NCBI GenBank assembly: GCA_964551015.1
Contig: CAZKBP010000036.1
Span: 1-61,437 of the forward strand
Length of the DNA: 61,437 nt
Source: CAZKBP01 sp964551015
Lineage (GTDB): Bacteria > Bacteroidota > Bacteroidia > Cytophagales > Microscillaceae
Direction: 5' to 3'
The notes under the pieces were generated by a model. It searched no databases and was not told the origin of the DNA. It worked only from the letters and a program-made list of their open reading frames with translations. The position numbers and the translations under genes were made by a program. Below are positions 27,782 through 36,667 of this stretch, in pieces (within the stretch, counting starts at the first letter, position 1; each line of letters opens with the position of its first letter).

Positions 27782-28408
27782 TCAGTTTTCTTCTTCTTCT
27801 GGGGCTTCTTTTTCGGTTTTAGGGGCTTCTTCGGCCAGGCCAAAGAAATAACGACGAGAACGTGCCTCGTAGCTCTCGGTTTCACCCAAAAGTACTTGTT
27901 GGTCAGAGGCCACTTTACGAAAAGAATAATTGGCTAATTGCCCAGACACGGCACAGATGGCGTGAAGCTTGGTTACGAATTCGGCCACGGCCATTAAGTA
28001 AGGCATCGAGCCAAAGGGTTTACCTTGGTAATCCATATCCAAGCCTGCCACGATGACGCGGATGCCAGCGTTTGCCAGTTCGTTACAGACGTCTATAATT
28101 TCTTCATCAAAAAATTGCCCTTCGTCAATGCCCACCACGTCGGCCTGCTCTTGGAGGGCTGGCTCCCAAATGTCGCGGGCTTTTTCTACGGAAGTAGAAT
28201 AAATAGCATGGGCATCGTGGGAGACAATGTGTTTGGAATGATAACGATGATCCAAAGCAGGCTTAAACAGGGCTACTTTCTGCTTGGCAATTTTGGCTCG
28301 ATTGACTCTACGGATGAGTTCTTCGGTTTTGCCGGAGAACATGCAGCCCGTGATGACTTCAATCCAGCCCGTGTGTCCCTTCGTGTGAAAATTGGGTTCT
28401 ACAAACAT
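27782..28408 (-). CDS. tdk: Thymidine kinase
   Basis: This 208-residue type II thymidine kinase phosphorylates thymidine with ATP in pyrimidine salvage. GCMFSGKT is the P-loop, DEGQFF the Walker B-like motif, and the lasso region ends with the substrate-contacting YEAR. Three of the four zinc-binding cysteines found in E. coli and human enzymes appear replaced: CAVS stands in place of CxxC and RSRRY in place of CRxC. A glutamate-rich tail closes the protein. It is the first gene of the minus-strand run with DUF4199 and the glycosyltransferases. Confidence 0.93.
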   Translation of the reverse strand: MFVEPNFHTKGHTGWIEVITGCMFSGKTEELIRRVNRAKIAKQKVALFKPALDHRYHSKHIVSHDAHAIYSTSVEKARDIWEPALQEQADVVGIDEGQFFDEEIIDVCNELANAGIRVIVAGLDMDYQGKPFGSMPYLMAVAEFVTKLHAICAVSGQLANYSFRKVASDQQVLLGETESYEARSRRYFFGLAEEAPKTEKEAPEEEEN

Positions 28409-28557
28409 AATCAGGTTGGCTCTACTTTATAAGGCTTTAAAGTTACGGATATTTGGGTGGAAATGGAAGTAATTTTCTGGAGAGGGCATTTACAATGATC
28501 ATCCATCACTTGAGCTTTGAAGAGGAAGGAGCTACGTTAACTGGAAGTACAAAAAAT

Positions 28558-28593
28558 AAAGAGTCGTTTTCCAACATAGGAAAACAACTCTTT
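28558..28593 (-). terminator. Intrinsic terminator of the TonB-like gene
   Basis: A 15-bp stem with one mismatch (arms 28558-28572 and 28579-28593) and a 6-base loop lies 23 bases after the stop codon at 28616. On the minus strand the stem is followed by TTATTTTTTG. Confidence 0.75.
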
Positions 28594-28615
28594 CGTGATT
28601 GTTTATCTTTATTAT

Positions 28616-29332
28616 TTAGAATGGGATGTATGGAAAAGGAGTAACTTCCTTCAATCTAAACCGAACTGGTAACATGTTCCACTGCGCTACTGGTACTCCG
28701 TTAACAGTAGCTGGTTTCCAGCTTTCATTGACATACTTTATGGCATTTTTTGCCTCTTTCATCATCTGCTTAACGTAGTAAGAGTCTTTATCTAGGTTTT
28801 CACCTGTAGTAGTACTCACGTTACTTAACTCACCATCACTATTGACTAAGAAAGAAACGTATATATTACCTTCTAAGGCTAGTTCCTGTGCTTTTTCTGG
28901 GTAAGTTACTCGGGATTGTACCGCTCGCAAAAAGTCTTCTACACCATTCTTCGGTAATGCTTCTTGCTCGGTTACGTAGTAATAACCTCTTGGCCCGATC
29001 CGATTCATCAGAATATCATTATTCTCCTTAATCTTGATCAGCCAAGTCTCTAATTGCTTACGATCTTCTTCCTTATTTACGCCACTGATAACTACGTTTT
29101 CTAACTCTTTTTCTTCATTGTACACGTAGCGATAGCTTATTTCTGGATATTGATCTATCAAGTCGTAAGTTTGGATGTATAAACTATTATTTTTCTGGTA
29201 CATGGCCTCAACCTCATCCTTATTTTGCGCCTCCACGACGTCCACCAAGAAGGGAAGTAAGAGCAAGGTAGACAGCCATGTAAGTGTTCTCGATATAATA
29301 TTTTTACTCAATGTTGATGTTGAATAATGCAT
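28616..29332 (-). CDS. TonB C-terminal-domain energy-transducer-like protein
   Basis: This 238-residue protein has a signal peptide or anchor (about 15-36). The middle region (about 40-125) is unrecognised. The TonB C-terminal fold is at about 135-232, with YPEKAQELALEGNIYVSFLV and a terminal PVRFRL strand. No proline-rich periplasmic linker is present, so it may be a TonB-domain protein that does not span the periplasm. It has its own terminator. There is no ExbB/ExbD in the window. Confidence 0.8.
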   Translation of the reverse strand: MHYSTSTLSKNIISRTLTWLSTLLLLPFLVDVVEAQNKDEVEAMYQKNNSLYIQTYDLIDQYPEISYRYVYNEEKELENVVISGVNKEEDRKQLETWLIKIKENNDILMNRIGPRGYYYVTEQEALPKNGVEDFLRAVQSRVTYPEKAQELALEGNIYVSFLVNSDGELSNVSTTTGENLDKDSYYVKQMMKEAKNAIKYVNESWKPATVNGVPVAQWNMLPVRFRLKEVTPFPYIPF

Positions 29333-29470
29333 GTTTCGTGTTTACTTTTAATTGAAAAAATTTATTATATATAGTAAAAATATCATACCGAGCCACTGGT
29401 AATGACACGCAGGTGCAGGATTTTGAAATTTAAAGCGTTGATTGACAGTGGTTTATGTTAGAGGGGAAAA

Positions 29471-29489
29471 CTTGTTTAATAGAAACAAG
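29471..29489 (-). terminator. Possible terminator downstream of lhgO
   Basis: CTTGTTT and AAACAAG form a perfect 7-bp stem with a 5-base loop. On the minus strand it is followed by TTTTCCCC. It lies about 95 bases past the lhgO stop in an otherwise featureless 250-bp gap. Confidence 0.35.
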
Positions 29490-29582
29490 AGGTGGCACGA
29501 GTGTGGAAATTATTAAACAGTAGGGTTGCAAAGCTTACACGATATGGAGGAAGCCGGGACAAAAGATGCGTAAAAAATTCAT

Positions 29583-30776
29583 TCAAAATCTCTGCAAAGC
29601 CATCTTAGAAATTGTATCTCCGATGGCCAGAGAAGAAGTCGCTGCTGGAGAAGGAGCATTAAGTACGTGAATGCTTTGCTTACTTTCTAAGATTTTAAAA
29701 TCATCTAGCAGACCACCTTCTCGGTCGCAAGCTTGGGCACGCACCCCTGCTCCTTCGGGTAGGAGGTCGTCCATTTGAACTTCAGGAATCAATTTTTGCA
29801 AGGCTTTGGTAAAAGCAAGCTTGGAGAAAGAGCGATAAAATTCGCCCAGACCTACTTGCCAGTATTGACCTGCCACTTTGCGAAAGCCCGGCCAGGTCAG
29901 TGAGGCCCAAGTATCTCGCCAGCGAAAGTCAGTTTTTTGATAGCCTTCCCGTTTGAAAGCGAAAACAGCATTGGGACCCGCCTCGATCCCACCGTGAATC
30001 ATTCGGGTAAAATGCACACCCAAGAAGGGAAAGTTAGGATCAGGCACTGGGTAGATGAGGTTTTTGACCAGATAGGTTTTCTCTGGCTTTAGCTTATAAT
30101 ATTCGCCTCGAAAGGGGATAATTCTCACTGACAAATCAGGAAACTCCATGGCGGCAATTCGATCCGAGTAGAGTCCCGCGCAGTTGATCACTAATTTTGC
30201 AGCGTGGGCACGGCGGGTGGTGAATACTTCCATACCTCCCGTACGAGGGCGTAAATCTAGCACTCGCTCTCTCAAAAAAATCTCCCCTCCTAATTCTTGA
30301 AATTTTTCGGCATAGCGCAGACTCACTTCTTGGTAATCAATAATGCCAGTCTGAGGCACGAAAATGCCCTGCACCCCTTGGATATGAGGCTCATATTCCC
30401 TTAGTGCGGATTGGTCTAGTTTTTTGAGGTCGGTCAAGCCGTTTTGCTGTCCTCTGGTAAAAATATTTTCCAAGGCAGGGATTTCGCTTTGGGCAGTAGC
30501 TACGATAATCTTACCACAAAGCTCATAAGGAATGGCTTCTTTCTGGCAGAAATTAATCAATTGCCGATAGCCCTCTACACAATTGTGCGCCTTGAGGCTG
30601 CCGGGCTTATAATAAATTCCGGAGTGGATCACACCGCTATTGTGTCCGGTTTGGTGTGCGGCTAGCTTTCCTTCTTTTTCTAGGAGAGCAACTTTGAGTT
30701 GAGGTTGGGCGGTTTTGAGTTTGAGGGCAGAGGCCAGCCCTACGATGCCTCCTCCGATGATCAAAATATCGTACAT
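29583..30776 (-). CDS. lhgO: L-2-hydroxyglutarate oxidase LhgO
   Basis: This 397-residue FAD-dependent oxidoreductase of the DAO superfamily oxidises L-2-hydroxyglutarate to 2-oxoglutarate, passing electrons to the membrane quinone pool in E. coli. The dinucleotide motif IIGGGIVGLA is at the N-terminus. GHNSGVIHSGIYY is the hallmark of the LhgO/L2HGDH branch. Length matches the family. It is separated from the next upstream gene, a flavin reductase, by 52 bp on the same strand, so the two may form an operon. Confidence 0.92.
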   Translation of the reverse strand: MYDILIIGGGIVGLASALKLKTAQPQLKVALLEKEGKLAAHQTGHNSGVIHSGIYYKPGSLKAHNCVEGYRQLINFCQKEAIPYELCGKIIVATAQSEIPALENIFTRGQQNGLTDLKKLDQSALREYEPHIQGVQGIFVPQTGIIDYQEVSLRYAEKFQELGGEIFLRERVLDLRPRTGGMEVFTTRRAHAAKLVINCAGLYSDRIAAMEFPDLSVRIIPFRGEYYKLKPEKTYLVKNLIYPVPDPNFPFLGVHFTRMIHGGIEAGPNAVFAFKREGYQKTDFRWRDTWASLTWPGFRKVAGQYWQVGLGEFYRSFSKLAFTKALQKLIPEVQMDDLLPEGAGVRAQACDREGGLLDDFKILESKQSIHVLNAPSPAATSSLAIGDTISKMALQRF

Positions 30777-30828
30777 AAGATGAGATAAATGCGCAATACG
30801 TTTAGGATTAGAGGTAAAATTTTGCTGT

Positions 30829-31728
30829 TTACAAATTTGGTATTTGTAGCAAAGCTTTCCAGGCCGTTTTGGTCTCTTGTTTTTCTAGGTAAGTCTTGGC
30901 CAGATGATGTAGGTGTTTTTCCAGTAGGGCAGGGTCGTGTCCAAACTGCTTTTGGACTTTTTGCATTGCCTCGTGCTGGCTAAACGCTTGAATTTCTTCT
31001 TGGGAGGGCAGTTCTTCCACGTTTCCTAGTTTACCCAGGTCATTTCCTGTCAATACGGGGCTGAGGCGAATCTTTTCGGGGATTTGATCCACCCCGATGC
31101 CTTTTTTGCTCAGCGGTTTCTCGACCTCGAATACGGCTGAGCCGTGCGCACGGCAGTACCAATTGCCTCCCATTCGAGCCACGGCGTCTAGCTTTTGTGG
31201 GTCTATCTTGCCTTCTTCATCAAAGATATTATCCTGAAAATGAGCCAGTACTACCTCACACACCACGAGATTGCCAGCTCCACCTTCTTGTCCTGTTTCA
31301 ATAATTTGGCGCACCACGCATTCAAAAGCAGCAGGTGCTTCGGCCACACGAGGGGGCTTGACTTTTTGAGAAGGGGCTTCGGTAAAGCCTGCTTTGACAA
31401 ATTCATTCACGCCCTTGTCGTACTCGGTACTTGCCAGAGACATCTGTTGTACCATCGCGTAATTTACCATATTGATTACCACCTCGCCCACTTCGCGAAC
31501 ATTTTCCAGCGTATGTTTGATGCTATTATCTCTCACGCGGCGCGAAGGTGAAAAAACTAAGGTAGGTGGATTAGAACCAAAAGCATTGAAAAAACTGTAG
31601 GGACTCAGATTGATCTGGCCTGCTTGATTAATACTACTCACGAAGGCAATGGGGCGAGGTGCTACGGCTCCCAGCAAGTAGCCGTGAAAGTTGGGGGTGC
31701 TTACCTCCTGAGGATCAATGATTTTCAT
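30829..31728 (-). CDS. Flavin reductase-like (flavoredoxin) domain protein
   Basis: This 299-residue protein carries a split-barrel FMN-binding domain over about 15-200, with RPIAFVSS and the loop LSPYSFFNAFG typical of the flavin-reductase-like family. The last ~90 residues are a helical extension without a clear match. It may reduce flavin or act as a small flavoprotein oxidoreductase. Its partner is unknown. It lies just upstream of lhgO on the same strand. Confidence 0.85.
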   Translation of the reverse strand: MKIIDPQEVSTPNFHGYLLGAVAPRPIAFVSSINQAGQINLSPYSFFNAFGSNPPTLVFSPSRRVRDNSIKHTLENVREVGEVVINMVNYAMVQQMSLASTEYDKGVNEFVKAGFTEAPSQKVKPPRVAEAPAAFECVVRQIIETGQEGGAGNLVVCEVVLAHFQDNIFDEEGKIDPQKLDAVARMGGNWYCRAHGSAVFEVEKPLSKKGIGVDQIPEKIRLSPVLTGNDLGKLGNVEELPSQEEIQAFSQHEAMQKVQKQFGHDPALLEKHLHHLAKTYLEKQETKTAWKALLQIPNL

Positions 31729-31860
31729 AAGTTTTGGCAGTTAATCGCGAGTGATTTTGATGCGTGGTGGAACCTTAAACCTTCGATAAAACGAATACAG
31801 GCTAACTTCTCTAAATGATAATAACCAAGTAGTGGATAAAAAGTTATGCGCGATCTCCAA

Positions 31861-32006
31861 ATAAAATTTGGCTAAAGCAAGTTTCAAAATGAGACAATCT
31901 CTGCGTATAAATAGTCAAATAGGCCAAATTGACCTATTTGCATGGTATTCAGGATTTTGTAAAGAAAAACCTTCTAGGCTCACTTTGGGATAAAGCCAAA
32001 TTTTAT
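31861..32006. repeat. 146-bp palindromic element
   Basis: A perfect 13-bp inverted repeat, ATAAAATTTGGCT at 31861-31873 and its complement at 31994-32006, bounds an inner 8-bp inverted repeat CAAATAGG/CCTATTTG (31916-31940) near the same centre. It lies between two minus-strand genes. The layout suggests a small non-coding mobile element or a structured 3' region. Confidence 0.55.
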
Positions 32007-32025
32007 ACGGCTAACTTCTATCTCG

Positions 32026-32235
32026 TTATTCCTCGGTATGGTTAGCGGTATCCTCAGGGGATTCGGTAGAAGCAGCAGGTTCTGCCTCGGTTTTAGTTTT
32101 AGTCTTAACTTTGGGTGCTTTGCCTTGATTGGCTTGCACTTTATCCATTTTGTGCTGTGCTTTCTTCTTCTGTTGTTTGCTATAATTCAATTCTTCCTGT
32201 TGCTTTAATATCTTTTTAGCAATTCTCTTTTTCAT
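32026..32235 (-). CDS. Small lysine-rich protein, 69 aa
   Basis: The N-terminal half is helical and very basic (MKKRIAKKILKQQEEL, then KQQKKKAQHK). The C-terminal half is low-complexity T/E/A/P-rich and acidic. I recognise no family. The ATG at 32235 is preferred to a start eleven codons upstream. A nucleic-acid or ribosome-associated role would be a guess from charge only. Confidence 0.5.
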   Translation of the reverse strand: MKKRIAKKILKQQEELNYSKQQKKKAQHKMDKVQANQGKAPKVKTKTKTEAEPAASTESPEDTANHTEE

Positions 32236-32447
32236 AATTTTCGCTTGTTTAAAAATTTGGGAAGGCAAAATTACATAAAATCACGAGGAGCAGCAAGGCG
32301 GCTGACGTTTATCCGCGATGATAGGAAGGCTTTCTTAAGATTAATACGGTTTTCGTGTATGTGCTCAGGCTGCGTCAACAGACCAATTTTCCAGCAAATG
32401 GCCTTAAATATAGCCAACTGCGTAAAAGCAAACACCTCATAATCAGC

Positions 32448-33497
32448 TTATTGGTTCTCTTTCTTATTGGTTACTTTGATATTTCGCTTACGCAAATCTT
32501 TTTGTATTCTTTTCAGTGCTTCTTCTTCGCTGATGCCTTCTTTCTGGGCACGCTGTTTTTCTTCTTGTAATACTTGCCCTTTGTTTTCGATGATGATTTT
32601 GCGAGATACAATGTCCAAAAACTCAATATCATAAATCACCGGCGTGTCAGGCGGTATGAGGCCAGGTTTGCCTACTGAGCCAAAAGCTAGGTAAGAAGGC
32701 ATCACAAAGGTAGCACTGGCTCCTTCTTTGAGCAGCAGTAGGGCTTGATCTAAGCCAGAAATTACAAAGCCTTTATTTACTGGAAATTCAAACAAACGCC
32801 CATCACGATCTGAGTTAGCAATGATCTCCCCATTCAAGAGACGGAGTGTGTAGCGAATCGCCACCACATCGTCTTCTAAGGCAAAGTCTCCTTCACCTTG
32901 ATGATGAATCTGATACCACATCCCGTTGAAAGTACGCTTGGCATCATCCATGTTTTTAGCCACATATCGGGCAATGATTTTTTCATCGATTTTACGCTGC
33001 TCGAAAATAAGGGCTTCTTCATCTTTTTTTACTTCGCCGAAGCCCTGAATTTCTAGGATTTTAAAAACATATTTCAAACGGCTTCCCGAAGCGATAAAGT
33101 CGGGACGTTTTCGCTTAATGGCTTCAAACAAATCATCTGCTTGTACCAAGAAAGTCGCACTATCACCTTCGGAGAGCTTCAGGAGCATATCCTTGATAAA
33201 GCCTTCGGTTACGTAAGGATAATCACGGGTAGAAATTTCTTTGACTAAGGGCTGATCGGGGTAGGTGGTTTTCAGCACGGAATCTGACTCGGTCATCGTA
33301 ACCAAATGAAATTTCACGAAATCTTTTAGAGCGATTTTCTTACCTGAATTAGAATTGGGATGAATTTTATACTGAATCTGGTAAAACTCCCCGTTGGCTT
33401 CCACCGGTAAGGAGGAAAAACCGCTGGATTGTGCTTGTGTTTTTAGGCATAGACCCAAGCAGAAAAAGGGTATTAATTGGAAAAAAAAGCGTCTCAT
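32448..33497 (-). CDS. FKBP-type peptidyl-prolyl isomerase, periplasmic
   Basis: This 349-residue protein has a signal peptide ending near TQAQ. A first FKBP-like region at about 55-155 looks degenerate. A second, typical FKBP domain at about 195-300 carries FPVNKGFVISGLDQAL and MPSYLAFG, followed by the IPPDTPVIYDIEFLD strand. The C-terminal helix is charged. It would assist folding in the periplasm or at the outer membrane. The ATG overlaps the stop codon of the upstream SDR gene by four bases (ATGA), so the two are one operon. Confidence 0.88.
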   Translation of the reverse strand: MRRFFFQLIPFFCLGLCLKTQAQSSGFSSLPVEANGEFYQIQYKIHPNSNSGKKIALKDFVKFHLVTMTESDSVLKTTYPDQPLVKEISTRDYPYVTEGFIKDMLLKLSEGDSATFLVQADDLFEAIKRKRPDFIASGSRLKYVFKILEIQGFGEVKKDEEALIFEQRKIDEKIIARYVAKNMDDAKRTFNGMWYQIHHQGEGDFALEDDVVAIRYTLRLLNGEIIANSDRDGRLFEFPVNKGFVISGLDQALLLLKEGASATFVMPSYLAFGSVGKPGLIPPDTPVIYDIEFLDIVSRKIIIENKGQVLQEEKQRAQKEGISEEEALKRIQKDLRKRNIKVTNKKENQ

Positions 33498-34354
33498 ATT
33501 TCGTCCTCGTTTTCAAATTCTTCTTCACTACTGTAACGAAAAGATAAAGGGTCAGGGTATATGTAGGTATAATTTAGAGCTTCTATCAGCTTTTGCCCGT
33601 GTACAATTTTGTAATCACTTGGCTCAGTATGGACAAATTCGGGAGTTTCGAACTGGAACTCCAGCGCATTCTGCATATAAATATCCTGACGAAGGGGATG
33701 CTCAGGAGCCACTACATTGAAGATTTCCCCCCATTTTTCCTGCTCGATGATTTCGTAGATGATTCGAATTACATCGTCTCGGTGCACAAAATTAACAGGA
33801 ATTTGACCTGTAGTCAAGCCTTTTCGTCCCGCGAAATATTTTCCAGGAACACGGTCGTAGCCCATCAACCCACCACAACGTAAAATGGTTAGCTCTACAT
33901 CGGTATAAGATTGTAATATTTCTTCTGCTTTGAGAATAGCCTGCCCCGCGATGCTAGAGGGGTGAGCTGGGGTATTTTCATCTACCTCTGCCTCTATATT
34001 GGGATAGACTGAGGTAGAACTGATGTAGATAATTTTCTTAACAGGAGAGGGGCGCACGTGCCGAATAATTTGCTCAGCCTGTCGGGGATGAAAATGCTCA
34101 TTTTCTGTGCGTGTGCCCGGTGGAATATCTATGATGAGGATTTCTGACTTGAGAAAGCTATACATATCATAGCCCTCTGGTTCAGGGTTTAAGTCGATCA
34201 GAAAAGGTAAAATACCTCTTTCTACTAATTCTCTCATTTTGACGAGGGTCGTGGTGGAACCTTTCACATGAAAACCCTGCTCTCCCAGGAATTCACCCAA
34301 AGGCATACCCAGCCAGCCACATCCTAATATACTTACACTTTTTTTCTTTGCCAT
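33494..34354 (-). CDS. NAD(P)-dependent epimerase/dehydratase-like SDR (YeeZ type)
   Basis: This 286-residue protein starts with the Rossmann segment SILGCGWLGMPLG. ISSTSVYP and a YxxxK-like region characterise the extended SDR family, but the protein is closest in feel to the YeeZ/SDR_a4 group, whose substrate is unknown. The open frame extends twelve codons upstream to a TTG, but ATG at 34354 directly precedes MAKKKSVSILG and is preferred. It overlaps the FKBP gene by 4 bp. Confidence 0.8.
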   Translation of the reverse strand: MAKKKSVSILGCGWLGMPLGEFLGEQGFHVKGSTTTLVKMRELVERGILPFLIDLNPEPEGYDMYSFLKSEILIIDIPPGTRTENEHFHPRQAEQIIRHVRPSPVKKIIYISSTSVYPNIEAEVDENTPAHPSSIAGQAILKAEEILQSYTDVELTILRCGGLMGYDRVPGKYFAGRKGLTTGQIPVNFVHRDDVIRIIYEIIEQEKWGEIFNVVAPEHPLRQDIYMQNALEFQFETPEFVHTEPSDYKIVHGQKLIEALNYTYIYPDPLSFRYSSEEEFENEDEI

Positions 34355-34397
34355 TGTTGTATTTACATTGAGGGCTTCAAAAATGTTCAATTCAAAT

Positions 34398-34405
34398 TAA
34401 CTTTG
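34398..34405 (+). promoter_or_regulatory. -7 box of the thioesterase gene
   Basis: TAACTTTG matches the Bacteroidota -7 element, 44 bases before the ATG at 34449. A -33 TTTG was not found at standard spacing. Confidence 0.4.
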
Positions 34406-34448
34406 CTAGGTAAAGTTAAACCGATATTGCCAAAAAAATAAGACAAAA

Positions 34449-34883
34449 ATGGAAGATTTGCTCCAAGGTTACAACAGTATAGTAGAACTCCCCGTAGCCT
34501 GGGGAGATATGGACGCGGCACTGCACGTCAATAATACCATTTACCTGAGATATTCTGAAAGTGGCCGAATCGCCTACCTCTCAGCGTTGAATTTTCAGGT
34601 GGATGTAAATAATGAGGCAAACCCCGTAGGGCCTATTTTGGCGGAAATTCATTGTAAATATAAAGCACCTCTCACTTATCCCGACACGGTTTCGGTTGCC
34701 ACGCGGGTGAACCTAAACAGTATGGACGAGTTTAGTTTTATCGCTGAGCAAATTATCGTGAGTCATAAGCTCAAGCGGGTGGTGGCGGAAGTACAAGCCA
34801 AGTTGGTTTCTTATGATTATCAGGCACTTAAGAAAGCTCCCCTGCCCAAAGATTTTCGCCAAAGGGTTTTAGAAATAGGCTAG
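34449..34883 (+). CDS. Acyl-CoA thioesterase, hot-dog fold (4HBT)
   Basis: This 144-residue single-domain protein carries WGDMDAALHVNNTIYLRY, the 4HBT/YbgC-type active-site segment with the catalytic aspartate and the HVNN helix start. It would hydrolyse acyl-CoA thioesters. The substrate length is not evident. It is divergent from the SDR/FKBP operon and has its own -7 box. No operon partner. Confidence 0.88.
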   Translation: MEDLLQGYNSIVELPVAWGDMDAALHVNNTIYLRYSESGRIAYLSALNFQVDVNNEANPVGPILAEIHCKYKAPLTYPDTVSVATRVNLNSMDEFSFIAEQIIVSHKLKRVVAEVQAKLVSYDYQALKKAPLPKDFRQRVLEIG

Positions 34884-34895
34884 ATGAATGACTGA

Positions 34896-36611
34896 TCAGT
34901 CTTGCCAATAAACCTGGCCTTGTTCATCTAGATAGCCCACTCGCTTATCTTTTTGCACCAAGGCCTTGCCTTTATTAAAATCTCCAGCCTGATCAAAGAT
35001 AGGAGCAACCCATTCTTCTCCTTGACGGTTGATGTAGCCATATTTCTGATCTTTTAAGACCAGGGCATAGGCTTCGCTAAAAGGGTAAATCCGATGATAT
35101 TTGGCAAAAGGAACGGCCAATTGGCCACGCCGGGTTACGTACATAAATCCCCAGGTGCCCTGTTTTTCAGCTTTAATGAGGCCACCTTTCTGGAATTCTA
35201 GCTGGTCAAACTCGATAGGCACAATGATTTTGTGCGCTAAGTTGCTGATTCCCCACAGATTATCTTGGCGAATGAGAGCCAGTCCGTTGCCCACGTACTT
35301 GATTGCATCGTATTGGGCAGGAATCAGCACTTGTCCTCGTCTCTGAGAAAGGTATCCAGTTTTATACCCCTGCTGAACCTGTACAATGCCCGCCCTTAGG
35401 TAAAACAAGGTATCATATTTCTCCAGAGGAACCGCTAGATTCCCCTCGTAGTCTACGAGTCCCATCTGCCATTGATTTGCGCTTTTCTGCGCCCGAATTA
35501 ATCCGTGGCGAAGGCGTTGGATTTTCAGATACTGGGGAGGGATTATTTCTTCGCCCTGCACATTGACGGCTCCGTATTGTCCATAAATGGCGACCCTTGC
35601 CCAATGATTTTGAGCATCTTCGCCGTAGTGATATTTCAGGGGAATGATCTCTTGCCCTTCTGTATTGACAAAGCCATAATAATTACCCAACTGTACTCGC
35701 CCCATTCCTTCTTTAAAGTCAAAAGCTTGATCGTATTTTAGAGGGGTAATTTCTTGGCCTTTCAGGTTAAGGTAGCCCCATTTCAAGCGATCGGGACCTT
35801 TTACCACGGCAATTTCATAATGAAAATCACCAATTACTGGATATTTAACGGGGCAAATGACTTGACCTTGTTGATTGACCAAACCCATTCTCTTTTGTAA
35901 GGAATTGGATTGGGTAGCATTGATAATCGTTACCCGAGCTACTTCTCCTGAAAAATCAGAAATATGATCATAGATCAAGGGAGTAATTTCTTCGCCTCTA
36001 CGATGGACTAATCCCCATTTTTGCACGGGTGCTTGATAAGCAGTTGCAGAAGCACTGAGGCTGTCATAGTCGTATTTTTTGACGATGGCCACGCTGTCTT
36101 TGAAGGTGCCCACGAAATCATAACGAATGGGAATAATAATTTTCCCACTTTTATCAATACATCCTTCTTTGCCTTGTTTTTGTACAGTGGCGACCCCGTC
36201 CCGAAAACTATCTACCCAGTCGTATTCCAGCTTGATGACCACCTGATTATTTTGGTCAATAAAGCCCCAATCACCATCAATTTCTACGGCGGCTAGTCCT
36301 TCCTGAAAATGATTCACCCAATGGTACCAAAAAGGAATTACTATTTCGTAATCTTCATTGACAAAGCCCCATTTCCCGCCCAAGCGAGCCTTGGCTAAGC
36401 CCTCGTGGAAGCTGGAAACATAGCTAAATGATTGCTTTTTTTCGGTGGAGTTATCCACTTCTACATCGGGCTTGCTTACCTCTGATAAAACTAATGACTC
36501 TTGTATGGGCTTATCTTCGGAAGAACAGGCTGCTAAAAATAAAGCAACCAGATAAAAAAAAGAATTGAAACAAGCAGCACGAGGCCAAAGGCGATGAGAT
36601 GGTATCCGCAC
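34896..36611 (-). CDS. WG-repeat lipoprotein
   Basis: This 571-residue protein has a signal peptide ending in the lipobox LAAC, so it is probably lipid-anchored in the envelope. About ten to twelve WG repeats of roughly 35-45 residues follow. Each contains KWGFVN or a variant, then EEIIPL-type strands and a YD or YH turn with an aromatic. WG repeats are thought to be beta-structures that bind ligands or proteins, and no enzymatic motif is visible. The only in-frame initiator before the signal peptide is GTG at 36611. Confidence 0.88.
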   Translation of the reverse strand: MRIPSHRLWPRAACFNSFFYLVALFLAACSSEDKPIQESLVLSEVSKPDVEVDNSTEKKQSFSYVSSFHEGLAKARLGGKWGFVNEDYEIVIPFWYHWVNHFQEGLAAVEIDGDWGFIDQNNQVVIKLEYDWVDSFRDGVATVQKQGKEGCIDKSGKIIIPIRYDFVGTFKDSVAIVKKYDYDSLSASATAYQAPVQKWGLVHRRGEEITPLIYDHISDFSGEVARVTIINATQSNSLQKRMGLVNQQGQVICPVKYPVIGDFHYEIAVVKGPDRLKWGYLNLKGQEITPLKYDQAFDFKEGMGRVQLGNYYGFVNTEGQEIIPLKYHYGEDAQNHWARVAIYGQYGAVNVQGEEIIPPQYLKIQRLRHGLIRAQKSANQWQMGLVDYEGNLAVPLEKYDTLFYLRAGIVQVQQGYKTGYLSQRRGQVLIPAQYDAIKYVGNGLALIRQDNLWGISNLAHKIIVPIEFDQLEFQKGGLIKAEKQGTWGFMYVTRRGQLAVPFAKYHRIYPFSEAYALVLKDQKYGYINRQGEEWVAPIFDQAGDFNKGKALVQKDKRVGYLDEQGQVYWQD

Positions 36612-36667
36612 GATTTTTATTTAGGTAAATGCTCAAAAATCAGACAAAGCTTTTCTGGTGGTATGGA

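Noticed and set aside
27724..27885. N-terminal extension of the DUF4199 gene
   Set aside because: It overlaps tdk in another frame and is lysine-rich without membrane pattern.
32245..32570. Plus-strand ORFs opposite the FKBP gene end
   Set aside because: Shadow frames with no motif or promoter.
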